From Saccopteryx bilineata (taxonomy: Eukaryota; Chordata; Mammalia; Chiroptera; Emballonuridae): a stretch of 64,000 bases of DNA. The translations under genes were made by a program, and so were the position numbers. The number at the start of each line of letters is the position of its first letter. The stretch's first letter is position 1. Shown piece after piece: positions 20,701 through 32,394 of this stretch. A model generated the notes under the pieces. It was given only the letters and a program-made list of their open reading frames with translations. It made no database searches and was not told the DNA's origin. The stretch lies in contig NC_089493.1 in assembly GCF_036850765.1 (NCBI RefSeq), positions 9,983,632-10,047,631 on the forward strand. The letters are read 5' to 3'.

Positions 20701-21329
20701 AATGGCTGAGTCAAGTCTGGGTCCAGGTCTCTTGGACTCCAGAATCGGTACAGGCTCCCCATTATTATTCCGCTCCTCGAACAGCTATCTGGGAAAGGCC
20801 AGCCAACAGCAGGATACGCCTGTGAACAGCAGAGTACCGCGTGCTGGCGGGCAGAGAATAAGTCTGGCTGATGGGGACAAGAAAGACCGAAGAGACTGGA
20901 CTTCAGGGGAACAGGTTAAATACAGCAAGCCCAACCCATCCCTCTATCCGTCCATCTATTCATCCACCCATCCATTTATCCACCCATCCTTCCATCCATC
21001 TATATCCTTCAGTCATTTTGAACTTGACAACACAACAAAGACCTCATACTTTCCAGGCATCTGGAGCTAGGATGACCCTTTGGAACTGTCCCACAGTAAG
21101 CCAAGGCCTTTATTCCCTCACATCAACCAATCACTGGATGCAGATGCCCTTGAGAAATACGTGTGACCTTGGATGAGGCGGTGCACTTCAGCTAAGGGCA
21201 ACCGGCAGAAAGAGACGCAGATGAGAACCTTTGGCAGTCAATGCTCCTAGCAGGGGAGTGGAAGATACAGTTCTGAATCATGGGTACCTGGATGGCACAG
21301 CACAGGCCCCACCGTGCCCTGCTTTGCTG
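20701..21329. other. Intergenic with (ATCC)n-like repeat
   Basis: An imperfect CATC/ATCC tetranucleotide array at about 20935-21003. The rest is unassigned. Confidence 0.65.
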
Positions 21330-21346
21330 TTCTCCACTGGTTTTTT

Positions 21347-21682
21347 GTTTGTTTGTTTGTTTTTAACAGAGACAGAGAGAGAGTCAGAGAGAGGGATAGA
21401 CAGGGACAGACAGGAATGGAAAGAGATGAGAAGCATTGATCATCAGTTTTTCGTTGTGACACATTAGTTGTTCATTGATTGCTTTCTCATATGTGCCTTG
21501 ACCGCGGGCCTTCAGCAGACAGAGTAACCCCTTGCTCGAGCCAGCGACCTTGGGTCCAAGCTGGTGAGCTTTTGCTCAAACCAGATGAGCCTGCACTCAA
21601 GCTGGCGACCTCGGGGTCTCGAACCTGGGTCCTTCCGCATCCCAGTCCGACGCTCTATCCACTGCGCCACCACCTGGTCAGG
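21347..21682 (-). mobile_element. tRNA-derived SINE type B
   Basis: Full antisense copy with (GTTT)n tail and head CACCACCTGGTCAGG. Target duplication TTCTCCACTGGTTTTTT at about 21330-21346 and 21683-21699. Confidence 0.95.
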
Positions 21683-21699
21683 TTCTCCACTGGTTTTTT

Positions 21700-21838
21700 A
21701 TTCCTATTCTGCTCCCCTCTACCAGAATGTGAGCTCCACTTGATTGTTCTGTTTGCTGCTGTGTCCTCAGAGCCTTGCACAGTGCCTGGCCCTGGCCCAG
21801 AGGACACGCGCAATAAGCACCCACTGAATAAAATGAAG
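21700..21838 (+). repeat. L2 3'-end fragment
   Basis: CCAGAATGTGAGCTCCACTT then GCCTTGCACAGTGCCTGGCC then AATAAGCACCCACTGAATAA, the typical L2 order. Confidence 0.8.
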
Positions 21839-21992
21839 GAACGGGCAGGAGCAGCAGCCAGTGCCATTGAGTACTGGTCATGTGTCGGGCCCTGCGGTCA
21901 AGTTTCAACCGCAGAATCTCACTTATTCTAGAGGATACCTCAAGAGATGGATGCTGTGATCCTTGTTCTACAAAGTTAGAAAATGGGGTTTA

Positions 21993-22351
21993 GCCTGACC
22001 AGGCGGTGGCGCAGCGGATAGATCGTCGAACTGTGATGCAGAGGACCCAGGTTCGAGACCCTGAGGTTGCCAGCTTGAGTGCGGGCTCATCTGGTTTGAG
22101 CAAAAAAAGCCCACCAGCTTGAACCCAAGGTTGCTGGCTCCAGCAAGGGGTTACTCGGTCTGCTGAAGGCCTGCGGTCAAGGCACATATGAGAAAGCAAT
22201 CAATGAACAACTAAGGTGTTGCAATGCGCAATGAAAAACTAATGATTGATGCTTCTCATCTCTCTTCGTTCCTGTCTGTCCCTGTCTATCCCTCTCTCTG
22301 ACTCACTCTCTGTCTCTGTAAAAAATAAATTAAAAAAAAAAGAAAAAAAAA
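21993..22351 (+). mobile_element. tRNA-derived SINE type B
   Basis: Full sense copy from GCCTGACCAGGCGGTGGCGC to an A-rich tail; B-box GGTTCGAGACC. Target duplication GAAAATGGGGTTTA / GAAAATGGAGTTTA. Good reference copy for this family. Confidence 0.95.
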
Positions 22352-22366
22352 AGAAAATGGAGTTTA

Positions 22367-23130
22367 AAGAAGCCACTATGAGCTGCCCAATAGCACCCCG
22401 AGAGTGAGTGGTCAAGTCCAGATTTCAAGGATTCTGAAGGCTAGTCCTTCGGCTGCAGAAACTTCATCTTGTGAACTATTCTAAGTGTCATCCCTCAGGG
22501 CAGGTCCAGAGACAGTAGACTTCAGAGAGTGGGTGGTTGCTGGGAGTTCAGGGGCTCGGGGAGCCTGTGAGGCCCTGTCAGGCCCAGCTGCTGACCCCGC
22601 TGGGGTCGTCTAGGAGGCCCTGCAGAGCACGCACGCAGGATCAACCCCTGGCTGGGGGGGGGGGGGGGGCGACGTCCCATCCCTCGGCTTTCCACGTCCC
22701 CTGCATGCTGACAGTTGCTAAGTCCACCTGGCTGGACCAGGCTCCCCCTGAACTCCAGACCCTCACACCCTCACTGGATGTCTCACAGCGGCCTCAGACT
22801 TCATGGAGCTGCGCGGAACTCACTGAACTGCCCGCTCCCGGTCTTTCCCGTCCCGCTGAGCGGTGCCGCCATCGCACGGTTCCTCCACACGCATGTCAGC
22901 CCTGTGGGAGCTAGGACCGCACCTGTCTTCTCCCTGCTGCACGCTCAGAGCCTAGAACAGTGTCGAGGTGCTAAATGAGTATCTGGGGACTAGATACATG
23001 CAAGGCAGCTCACGAGACTGGGGGTCCTGAGAGCATCCATAGGGGTGAGAAATGCCAGCCAAGGGGCTTCTCAGTGCTTTGGAAACCTGAAACCCCACGT
23101 GACTCAGCTTAATGCCAGGGTACGAGGCCT
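22367..23130. other. Intergenic with G16 run and L2-like end
   Basis: A run of 16 G at 22654-22669. About 22885-22980 reads as an L2 3' end (GAGCCTAGAACAGTGTCGAG). No gene. Confidence 0.5.
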
Positions 23131-25171
23131 GTGTGACTCAGTGTTGTGCTTCAAACACGAGGGACCTTTCTGCGGTGGCCTCTGAGAACAGCGATGGGGA
23201 CACCACAGCATGATGGGAGGGGAAGCCAAGCGGCATGAGGCCAAGTGATGGAGAGCCTTCCAAGAAAAAATTTAAGGATAAAAAATAAATAACTATAAGG
23301 ATCTGTTGTTTAAAAAAGAAAAAAAAACCCAGCCAGTACTCTCGTAATGATGTATTTGTTCCTCTCGAAAAGCAATTAAACACTTGAATGCTTCTGTAAA
23401 CTAGACTTTAATTTTAAAAATAATAATAATACATTTTAACAAAAATAGGGCTTGAGTGCTTAAGCTGTGGACTCAGAGCAGCCTGGGTTCAAGTCCCGGC
23501 TCTGCCCGTCCCCTGTCCCCTGAGTAAAGGGAGGAAAGCTGTCAGCTGATGGCCCTGTCTGGACTTGAGGAAGGAGGCATTTTCTCGGGAAGATAACGCA
23601 TTTGCACAGGTGATGGGTCCCTCCAGCCTGGAGGCTCTAAGGGTGTCGCCCAGGGGGCAGCTGCAAGTTCAGGGCTCGGCCCACAGCTAACCAGCTAGGG
23701 GCTGCTCAGATCACCAGGATGGTGAGGTGCCCACGGGAGGGTCCCTCGCCTCCTCAGTGTGCCCGCAGCTAGAGGAGGAAGGTGCCCCAGAGCCAGGAAG
23801 GAAGGCTGAGAAGGAATATTACAAAGAGCTGAAGACAGAGCGTGAGGCTGTCTTCTCAGAAGAAGATGACAGAGGAACCCAGGGACAAGAGAGCTGGTTT
23901 GTGGAGGGCGGGGGTGGGGGAGGCGGGTGGTCAGCAGTGGTTAATGCCCCAGACGCCAGGGAGGATGGGGCGCTCACGAGCTGAGTGAGCGTGGGCAAGT
24001 CTTCTAACATCCCTGAGCCTTTGTAAGTGATAAGCATTATCAGTAGTAACTGACAACAGGAGGAACTACGAACACGGAGGAGAGCAGACCCCTTCCCGTG
24101 GACCTGGCTCTGGGGACCTCTCCTAACTCAGCCACTGGAGGAGGTCAGAGGCCTGGCCGCACAGTGGCGACCGGCCTTCCCTCGGGCAGTAGGGCAGCTA
24201 AGGGGACTTTGTTTTGAGTTTGAATCAAGGTGGGGAAATAACACGCAGCTGTCTCTCTGGGGCCGGCAGGACACAAGGGAAGTCCAAGGAGATCTTGTGC
24301 CTGTCTATGTGCCTGATCTCCTGCTGGGTCCCAGGCTTGTGCTGGTCCCTCAGGATAAAAGATGAATGAGACTGTGACAGCCTAGGGCGGAGGCAGCAGG
24401 CCAGCCCTGCGCGCTCCCTGACAACAGCGGGCAGAAATGAGAGGGTGCCTCTCCAGCCGGCCTGTCGAGGGCTGCTTAGGGAGGTGGGGCATGAGGGGGA
24501 CAGACTGCTGTATGTCTTTCCTCATAGGTGCCCCCCAACTAGCGTACAGAGGAGCCAGGCAAGGCTCCCCCACGGATTCCGGGTGTGGCTCATCACCATC
24601 ACCCTGCCTGCAGCTTGTGCCATCGAGGCCTGAGGGTGGGGTGTGGACGCATCCTGAACCCGTGGAAGCCCATTCCTCCCTCCCGCTTCCCTGCCTCCGT
24701 GGTTCCTGATGATGATGACCTCCGTTCATGTCAGGAGAACATACAGTCAGTCCACAGACCAACAACCACAGAGGGCAGCCATACACTCCGGGCAGGTGAC
24801 TTGGTCTCTCTTGGCTTTTGTCAACTTTAAGGAGCTGGGGAGTGTCAGGAGCTGAGGATGTGTCTTGTCGCCTCCACTGCAACCCATTCTTCCCGCAAGT
24901 GCCGCTGGGGCTCAGGTGAGAGTCACCAGGCTGGACGCGTGGCTAGCACTCAGCACAGTCCATCTGAGGTGGGACCTCTAGACCCCCTCTGTTTACTGAT
25001 GGGGAAACTGAGGCCCAGAGTGTGGAAGTGACCGCCCAAGGCCACACAGTGAAACTGGGGGAGACCAGAGCTCAGGCCTCCGAGTGACCCAAGAAAATCA
25101 CTGCCCTCCCAAAAAGGAATGCTGCAATTGTGCTGAGCTTGCTCATAAAAATAACCCAGAGCCAATTTTAA
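23131..25171. other. Intergenic; MIR remnants
   Basis: MIR sense-like at about 23455-23540 (GCCTGGGTTCAAGTCCCGGC) and MIR antisense at about 24998-25080 (ACTGATGGGGAAACTGAGGC). A GGGGGTGGGGGAGGCGGG G-rich motif near 23910. No gene. Confidence 0.5.
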
Positions 25172-25682
25172 ACTTTTTATGTATTGATTGATTGGAGAGA
25201 GAGAGAAAAAAAACTTTGATGTGTTATTCCACTTATTGATTCATTCATTGGTTGATTCTTTTTTACACCGACAGAGAGAAAGTCAAAGAGAGGGATAGAT
25301 AGGGACAGACAGACAGGAATAGAGAGAGATGAGAAGCATCAATTATCAGTTTTTCATTGCAACAGCTTTGTTCAATGATTACTTTCTCATATGTGCCTTG
25401 ACCATGGGGCTACAGCAGACCGAGTAACCCCTTGCTCGAGCCAGCAACCTTGGGTCCAAGCTGGTGAGCTTTGCTCAAACCAGATGAGCCCATGCTCAAA
25501 CTGGCGACCTCGGGGTCTCAAACCTGGGTCCTCCGCATCCCAGTCTGATGCTCTATCCACTGCGCCACCACCTGCTCAGGCCATTGGTTGCTTCTTATAT
25601 GTGCCCTGACCAGGGATTGAACCCACAACCCTTAGCATATTGAGGTAATGTACTAACCAACTTAGCTACCCAGCCAGGGCCA
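25172..25682 (-). mobile_element. VES-like SINE, interrupted by another SINE
   Basis: Tail side at 25172-25256 (GATTGATTGGAGAGAGAG), head side at about 25581-25682 ending TAGCTACCCAGCCAGGGCC. The inner insertion duplicated CATTGGTTG. Confidence 0.8.
25257..25580 (-). mobile_element. tRNA-derived SINE type B, nested
   Basis: Antisense copy from the ACACCGACAGAGAG tail to CACCACCTGCTCAGGC. Sits inside an older VES-like SINE; flanks share CATTGGTTG(A/C)TTCTT. Confidence 0.88.
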
Positions 25683-27589
25683 GAGCACATTTTTAAAAAG
25701 CAGATTCTGGAAACATACCCTAGACCTATTAAATTAGAATACCAGAGGTGGAGAGAGGGGCAGGAAATCTGAATTTTGAAGTTAAAAAACCACCTCCGGT
25801 GGTGATCTGTTGGATGAGCCAGTGTGGACCTCTCTGCTTTACTAGAGGCCAATGTATTGAATTTTCTCCGCTTGCCTCCCAGATCACTCCCCTCTCTCCA
25901 CCCTCTTGGGTGAAGACTGCCCCATAGGGGGTACCTTACCCTGACTCCTCACCCCGGGCTTCCTATTGGCTTTGGCCTGGGGGGCAGGTGAAAAGAGAGG
26001 AGGCAGGGAAGGAGGGTGGCGTTTCCTGCTCATGCTTCTCCCTGCCAAGTGGGCTCTGGGCAAGGTCATGGCAACCCTCTCTTAGAGCCCCCCCACACAC
26101 ACACACACGTCCCTTCAGACCCGGCAGCAGTGACAGCCCCCTCTGTTGTTGGCCCGGGGTCACCTCACCAGCCCCACCCACACGTCCATCCTCCATGCCT
26201 CCATTCCGCTGTCTTCAGTGGAACCCCTGTGTATGCCCTCCGTTTCCACATAGCCCTCAGTCTCAGTCAGAGTGAAGCCCACCTCCACCTCCAGCTCGGG
26301 GAGAAGGTTCTGGAATCTGGCGGTGAAGAGTGCCAAAGGTCACCCGCCCAGCCCGCAGGGTCAGGAAGGGCGCGGTGATTCTGAGCTTTGCTTCTCAGGG
26401 ACCAGCGCTGGGAAGGAGGGTGGGTGCAGGGCTGGCGCTGTACCACGCAGAGAGCCTGACAAGAGACATGGATGTCCGGGGGTCCAGGAGAGCTGGACAC
26501 GCAGATGAGGGATCGGGGTGACCACGAAGCAAGAGGGCAGAGGGAAGGATTCCCGGGCGTGACTTCTAAGGTTGATGGAAGGCAAGTTCTGGCAGCCTCC
26601 CCTCACAGTAGGAAGGATTCACCTGCACGTGAAAAACGACTCTCTATAGATTTCCTTTTGAGGAGTCAGAGGTGTGGCAGTTCATGACCAGCTGCCTGTG
26701 TGACCCCTGCTCCCCTGTCCATAGCACTGGAGCGACAATCCCACCTGACCCCTCCCGGACACACAGGGAAGACTTTATGAATGTGAAAGCATTTTGCAAT
26801 AAAACGTGTTAGACCCAAAAGAACCATGATGACCATTATTTAATAAGCCAAAGAAACAAATGGGGTTGTTGGCTTGACAGGAAACGAAGGCTTCCTCGGT
26901 GCCCCCAACCTTCCCCATCCCTGTGGACTCCCCGGTCGGAAAACCACGTCTCCGTCTCCAGGTGCTCCCCAGACAGCGCGACGCCCGCCCGCCACCGTTT
27001 CCCACAGCCCCAGCCTCCCGGGCGGCTGCGCCATTGTTCCCTAGCAGAAGCAGAAGGTGCTGAAAGTCTATTTTCAGGCTCCCTGATTAGGTGATGACAG
27101 CTCTGGTTTTAGACAATTAAATATCCTTTTCGTTCACATACATCAGGCCCCAAAACAGGGGTATTTGTTTTAGGAGGCCTTTCTCCCTGGGTGTCTGTCT
27201 CTTCCCACTGCTGCTCCGAGGTCATCACCATGCAGGTGCTCAGTCTCTACCTGCATCAGACGCTGAGGTCCAGGGACCAACCCCGACCCTAAAGGGCTCA
27301 CAGTCTACTGGGGAAGGCAGATACTTGGCTGGTCTTCTACACTCGACACCCCAGGACTGGTTCCCACTCTCAGAGAGGTGAAATATAACAAGAGAAATGT
27401 ACTTGTTGTGCACTGTGCTAAGAACTAAGGACAGCGATGTACGATGAACACCAGAGCGGGACATCACATTCAAGCCAAGGGCAAACGCTCTGGCCATTGG
27501 CCTAGGCCCCTCTCAGAGAGGCTTGAAGCAAAACAGAACACTTGAGGACATGACCTCTGGCCAAACTGGTGTGCATTGGAGACCTCAGT
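25683..27589. other. Intergenic; one AT-rich patch of interest
   Basis: Mostly unassigned GC-rich unique sequence. About 27040-27170 is complex unique sequence (CCCTGATTAGGTGATGACAG, TTAGACAATTAAATATCC) that could be a conserved element. CACACA tract near 26096-26108. No gene. Confidence 0.45.
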
Positions 27590-27710
27590 TTTCCCAGCTG
27601 TGAAATGGGACAATAATTGTCATTGGACTGTGGATATGTTTGCACAGGGACAGCACAGAGTAGATGTTCAGTAAATGTTTCATGCTAGTATTATCATTAT
27701 TCTTCCACTG
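27590..27710 (+). repeat. MIR SINE
   Basis: CAGTTTTCCCAGCTGTGAAA followed by GTAGATGTTCAGTAAATG, the MIR/L2-like 3' order. Confidence 0.7.
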
Positions 27711-27971
27711 GCCTGGCTTCCCCAGACCTGCTAGGCAGGGCAGGGTCTCTACAAAAAGCTGGCTGGGTGAGAGGACCGTAGGGAAGGTGCTGGGCAGTGG
27801 CTAGTGTCAAGAGCACAGGCCAGAAGCAAACAGGTTCTTCCCAGTGTCACCTCCTCCGTGCCTCTGTTTTCTTAGCCGTAAAATGGGATAATAAGGGCAC
27901 CAGTCTCCAATCCCGGCTGCCAGCTCCACAGGGCTTTTTCTCTTCTCTTCTGTCTCTTAAAAGGACACTGG

Positions 27972-28167
27972 CCTGACCTGTGGTGGCGCAGTGGATAAAG
28001 CGTCGACCTGGAAATGCTGAGGTCGCCGGTTCGAAACCCTGGGCTTACCTGGTCAAGGCACATATGGGAGTTGATGCTTCCAGCTCCTCCCCCCTTCTTT
28101 CTCTCTGTCTCTGTCTCTCTCTCCTCTCTAAAAATGAATAAATAAAATATAAAAATAAATAAATAAA

Positions 28168-28195
<28 letters not shown>
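27972..28195 (+). mobile_element. tRNA-derived SINE type A
   Basis: Complete copy with a pure A tail of about 25 bases; A box GGCGCAGTGG and B box GGTTCGAAACC intact. Target duplication AAAAGGACACTGG at 27959-27971 and 28196-28208. Looks young. Confidence 0.96.
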
Positions 28196-28201
<6 letters not shown>

Positions 28202-28204
28202 ACA

Positions 28205-28300
28205 CTGGATTTAGGGTCCACCTGGATAATCCAGGATAATCTCATTTTCTGATTCTTAATGTAATCACATCTACAAAGAACCTTTTCTGAAGATACATCC
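28205..28300 (-). mobile_element. MaLR-type LTR fragment
   Basis: Antisense words CTGGATTTAGGGTCCACC, AATGTAATCACATCTACAAA. The preceding SINE inserted at its edge, duplicating AAAAGGACACTGG. Confidence 0.6.
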
Positions 28301-28383
28301 ACAGAACTCGGTAGTCTTCCCTTGACCACATCGTTCAACCCACTGCAATTGGTTGGGAGGGTAGACACGGAGCCCTCGGAGCC

Positions 28384-28670
28384 CTGCTGGCCCCTCCCAC
28401 AGTGCTAGGCTCTGCTGGCCCCTCCCACGGTGCTTGGCTCTGCTGGCCCCTCCCACGGTGCTGGGCCCTGCTGGCCCCTCCCACAGTGCTTGGCTCTGCT
28501 GGCCCCTCCCACGGTGCTGGGCCCTGCTGGCCCCTCCCACAGTGCTTGGCTCTGCTGGCCCCTCCCACGGTGCTTGGCTCTGCTGGCCCCTCCCACAGTG
28601 CTTGGCCCTGCTGGCCCCTCCCACGGTACTTGGCTCTGCTGGCCCCTCCCATGGTGCTTGGCTCTGTTGG
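28384..28670. repeat. Minisatellite, 28-bp unit, about 10 copies
   Basis: Units of the form CTGCTGGCCCCTCCCACRGT plus GCTTGGCT, nearly identical, with A/G and T/C variants alternating along the array. Produces open frames in several phases that are not coding. Confidence 0.96.
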
Positions 28671-29639
28671 GTCTCCGAGTATTTACTGAATGCACTTGGT
28701 AGGACAGTGTAAGGAAAAGTGACTGAGGGCCTCTGGCCTGTTGGGGTGGGTCACGATTCTATCTAGGTCTCAGGCTTCCCTTTGTAAGATCAGGAGGTTG
28801 GGTGCCATTATCTCTAGGTAGCGTCCCAAAATCTAGGCCTGGATAAGCTTCCAGAAATAGACCCGGCAGACTCCAAGTGTCAGTGATGAGACACCCGGGA
28901 GTCCCACTCTCCTCCTAGCCAGGCCCCGATTTCCTCAGGGGCAGGAAAGACGGCATCTGACCAGAGCATGGGACGAGGGAAAGGAATGAATGTAAACCCT
29001 CACAGGTAGCTTGCTAAGAGTTGTTTTTGTTTTTCTTTTTTTTTCAATAATATTTATCAAAATAAGCATTATTCCCATTTTACAGCTGTGCAAATTGAGC
29101 CTCAGAGTGATCAATCACTAACCAGAAGCCACCCAGCTGATGTCAGTCTGTCTCCCGAAGCCTGTGCTTTGGGGCAGGGGACAGGGTGGCATCCGGCTCT
29201 CCTGCGAGGGTGCCGTGAGAAGTGGGCAGTTGGGGGCCTCAGGCACAGGTCGTTTGTGCTAAGTGCTTTGCTTTGCTGGAGCATCTCGCTTATCCTCACG
29301 AAACACCCTGAGAGGTTTGTGCTGTTACAATGGCCCATCTGTTACAAATGGGGGGCAGCGGTTTTATCAGCGGCTTCTGCAGTGCCCAGAACTTACAGAG
29401 GCCACAGAGCGCTGCTGAGCCAGGAAGCCCCCGGACGCCGGAGCCCGGAGTCTCACTGTGTGCTCACCGCTCACAGAGTGAAGGCTGCAGGGGTAGGGAG
29501 AGGAGCAGGGCTAAGAAGGCACAGCTGCTGGCCCTCCGCATCCCAGGTGGGCGCTCACGAAGGCCGACTCCCTGCCAGCCCGGTGCGGGGGCAGGGATGC
29601 CACCAGCTCTCTTCTTTTCTGGTGAGGACACAAGTCATA
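28671..29639. other. Intergenic with MIR-like remnant
   Basis: MIR antisense-like segment near 29070-29160 (CCCATTTTACAGCTGTGCAA). No gene recognised; the 186-aa frame starting 29088 runs through this repeat. Confidence 0.5.
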
Positions 29640-29760
29640 CAGGACTAAGGCCCATCCTGCTCCAGAAGGACCTCATCTAAACTAATTACATCTGCAATGA
29701 TCCTACTTCCAAATACCTGTGGTCGCATTCTGAAGCTCCAGGAAGGACATGGATGGAGGG
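29640..29760 (-). mobile_element. MaLR-type LTR fragment
   Basis: Antisense words AAGGCCCATCCTGCTCCAGA, ATTACATCTGCAATGATCC and ACTTCCAAATACCTG match the middle of MLT1-like LTRs. Confidence 0.65.
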
Positions 29761-30169
29761 TGGGTACTACTTAACTCAGCTGAAGGCCTTGAAGAGGTCA
29801 CGCAGTCCGTCTTCATGTTTGCAGTGGGAAGGGTCACCGAGTCCGTCTTCATGTTTGCAGTGGGGAAACTGAGGCTGAGCAATCAGGTGACTTCTTCTAG
29901 GTCCCAGTATCCGAGGGCAGAGCTATGATCAGTGCCAGGATTCCAGAGGCCCGATATGGCCTCCAAGGGTGTGGGGAACCATTTGGACCAAAGTCCTGTC
30001 TGTCCTGTCCACAGCTAGCCTACTTTCCAGGTTCTTATACCCGCCCACAGGCCGGCCAGCCCAACCTAAGGGGGCCTCCCAGGACGACCTCAACGTCCCC
30101 TCCGTCTCTGCCTTCCCGGGAATCTCTCACTGCTTCCTCCTGCCTGTCGGACCCAGTCACCAAAGGAGA
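29761..30169. other. Intergenic
   Basis: Contains a local duplication: GAGTCCGTCTTCATGTTTGC at 29839-29858 repeats about 40 bp upstream as CAGTCCGTCTTCATGTTTGC. MIR-like GGGGAAACTGAGGCTGAGC at 29861-29879. No gene. Confidence 0.55.
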
Positions 30170-30430
30170 CGAGCTTTGCTGGTTAATTTTCCCCCTTCAA
30201 AAAAATAAATTCATAAATGGTCCTTGGCAAGCTGTTTACTACCTGGCTTTAATAGCCTGTTTATTACCTGCAGCCTGCGTCTGTTAACACGCCCCCTCGT
30301 CATTTTCCCTCATTAACTGTCAATTTGGAGGCCAGTGTTGGCATTAACCATGCCTGGGCCTAATGGCTGCGGACAGTTGATTTTATGACCGCGCCTTGTC
30401 TTGGAAACGTGAGGCCTGTCGTCAAAGAAA
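30170..30430. promoter_or_regulatory. Candidate conserved non-coding element
   Basis: Unique sequence rich in homeodomain/FOX-type words (CTGTTTACTACC, CTGTTTATTACC, CATTAACTGTCAATTTGG, GCATTAACCATGC) with no repeat. The two TGTTTAYTACC motifs at 30231-30242 and 30258-30269 are near-copies 27 bp apart. Called from texture only. Confidence 0.35.
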
Positions 30431-30734
30431 ACGGTTGCAAAGGGAGGGGTCTCAGCAGCCGGTGTTGGGGACGCGGGGCTGCTGGCCAGGCAGGTGGGAA
30501 TTTAGGGCTCTGATTCACGGGGACCTGCAGGCTCTGAAGATGGACGGCCTTTCTTCTGAAGGGAGAGAAGGACATTGAGGAGGAAGTTTAACTTCAGAGA
30601 GTATCATGAAGAACCTCTGGTCTGGAGAAACTGCGCTCGTATGAACACGGGAAAGAAAATTCCTTTTGGGAAACAACCCTGACAGATCCGGGCATTGGCG
30701 CGAAGACTGGTCTCAAGAAGCTGCCCCTCCTTTT

Positions 30735-30791
30735 TTTTTTTTTAAATATTTATCTATTTTTTTTTTATTTATTCATTTTAGAGAGGAGAGG

Positions 30792-30844
<53 letters not shown>

Positions 30845-30983
30845 CAGAGAGAGAGAAGGGGGGGAGGAGCTGGAAGCATCAACTCCCATATGTGCCTTGA
30901 CCAGGCAAGCCCAGGGTTTTGAACCGGCGACCTCAGCATTTCCAGGTCGATGCTTTATCCACTGCGCCACCACTGGTCAGGCC
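30735..30983 (-). mobile_element. tRNA-derived SINE type A with long (GA)n
   Basis: Antisense copy with an expanded GA tract at about 30798-30838. Target duplication GCTGCCCCTCCTTTT at 30720-30734 and 30984-30998. Confidence 0.94.
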
Positions 30984-30998
30984 GCTGCCCCTCCTTTT

Positions 30999-31328
30999 GT
31001 CCCCATCCGTCCACTCTGTGTCCAGCCTCTCTGGGAGCAGGGGATACAGGAATGAGTGGGAGAAGGCCCTCTCCCCAAAGGGCTCCTGTGCCGGGAGAGA
31101 TGGGTCCACAGATGAGCATGGGGCAGCTCCGAGCCGGGAGCTGAGCAGGGGCCGGGCTGCAAACCCCTCATTGCTGGGCGGAGAGGTTCTGTGCAGGAGC
31201 TGACACGAGCCTGGGAGGCAGGGAGAGGTGCGGAGATATCGGGGTGTATGGGGGGGACAGGGGCGCCATCGCTGTCACACATAAAACTCCCACGGGCGGA
31301 GAATAAAGTGCAATGAGTGAGGCACGGG
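30999..31328. other. Intergenic
   Basis: Unique GC-rich sequence between a SINE and a minisatellite; nothing recognised. Confidence 0.45.
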
Positions 31329-31815
31329 GGTCCCAGCCCCCTATCTGCCTCTCCTGCCACCCCCTAGGTCCCAGCCCCCCACCTGCCTCTCCTGCCACCC
31401 CCTGGGTCCCAGCCCCCACCTGCCTCTCCTGCCACCCCCTGGGTCCCAGCCCCCACCTGCCTCTCCTGCCACCCCCTGGGTCCCAGCCCCCACCTGCCTC
31501 TCCTGCCACCCCCTGGGTCCCAACCCCCCACCTGCCTCTCCTGCCACCCCCTGGGTCCCAACACCCACCTGCCTCTCCTGCCACCCCCTGGGTCCCAACA
31601 CCCACCTGCCTCTCCTGCCACCCCCTGGGTCCCAGCCCCCCACCTGCCTCTCCTGCTACCCTCTCCCTGCCATCCCCTGGGTCCCAGCCCCCACCCGCCT
31701 CTCCTGCCACCCCTTGGGTCCCAGCCCCCCACCTGCCTCTCCTGCTACCCTCTCCCTGTCACCCCCTGGGTCCTAGCCCCCACCTGCCTCTCTCTGATAC
31801 CCCCTGGGTCCCAGC
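31329..31815. repeat. Minisatellite, 37-38 bp unit, about 12 copies
   Basis: Tandem units built on CTGGGTCCCAGCCCCCACC followed by TGCCTCTCCTGCCACCCC; spacing between successive CTGGGTCCC words is mostly 37 bp. Extremely C-rich on the + strand, so G-rich on the minus strand. It gives several long but repetitive open frames that are not genes. Confidence 0.95.
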
Positions 31816-31827
31816 CACACCATCTGT

Positions 31828-32240
31828 AGTGGATTTAACAGTGTCCTCCCGGAATCCAAGTTAACCCAGGACCTCTGAATGTAACTTTATTTTGAAATGT
31901 GGTCTCTACAGATGTAGCTGGTTAAGATGAGGTCATGTTAGAGGAGGGTGGGCCCCAAGCCCCGTGACTGCTGTCCTGATAAGAGGAGAGGACACAGACA
32001 CACAGGGAAGGAGGCCACGTGATGACAGAGGCAGAGACGGGAGCGACACAGCTGCAAGCCCAGGACGGCTGGCCACCACCAGAAGCTGTCAGGAACGCTG
32101 CCCTAGCATCTTCAGAGGGAGCACGGCCCTGCGGGCACCTGGACTTCCGACTTCCAGCCTCCAGAGCTCTGAGATAGCACGTTTCTGTAGGTAAGCCGCC
32201 CTGTCTGTGGCACTTTGTTCTGTGGCCCTGGGAGAGTGAT
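31828..32240 (+). mobile_element. MLT1-type LTR (ERVL-MaLR)
   Basis: Ordered MaLR words: TGTAGTGGATTTAACAGTGT, AACTTTATTTTGAAATGTGG, TTAAGATGAGGTCATGTTAG, TTCCGACTTCCAGCCTCCAG, GTAAGCCGCCCTGTCTGTGG. Ancient, non-coding. Confidence 0.85.
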
Positions 32241-32394
32241 CCACCCCCCACCCCCAGCTCCAGCCCTGGAAGAATGCTGGTTCTCGTCATTCAAAGACCT
32301 GGCCAAAGAGCTCTGGGTTTAGAGGGCTAGCTAAACACACAGTTTTAATTTCACGCCTTTCAAAAATCTCACCAAGTAACCGTATAGGGATTTT

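Noticed and set aside
28384..28670. Possible CRISPR-like regular repeat
   Set aside because: Units are contiguous with no unique spacers, and the context is mammalian; it is a minisatellite.
28271..28712. Repetitive GGASRAKH / LALLAPP-like frames on both strands
   Set aside because: Products of the 28-bp minisatellite, not genes.
31168..31864. Repetitive 180-183 codon frames on both strands
   Set aside because: Products of the 37-38 bp minisatellite; open because the units carry no stops.
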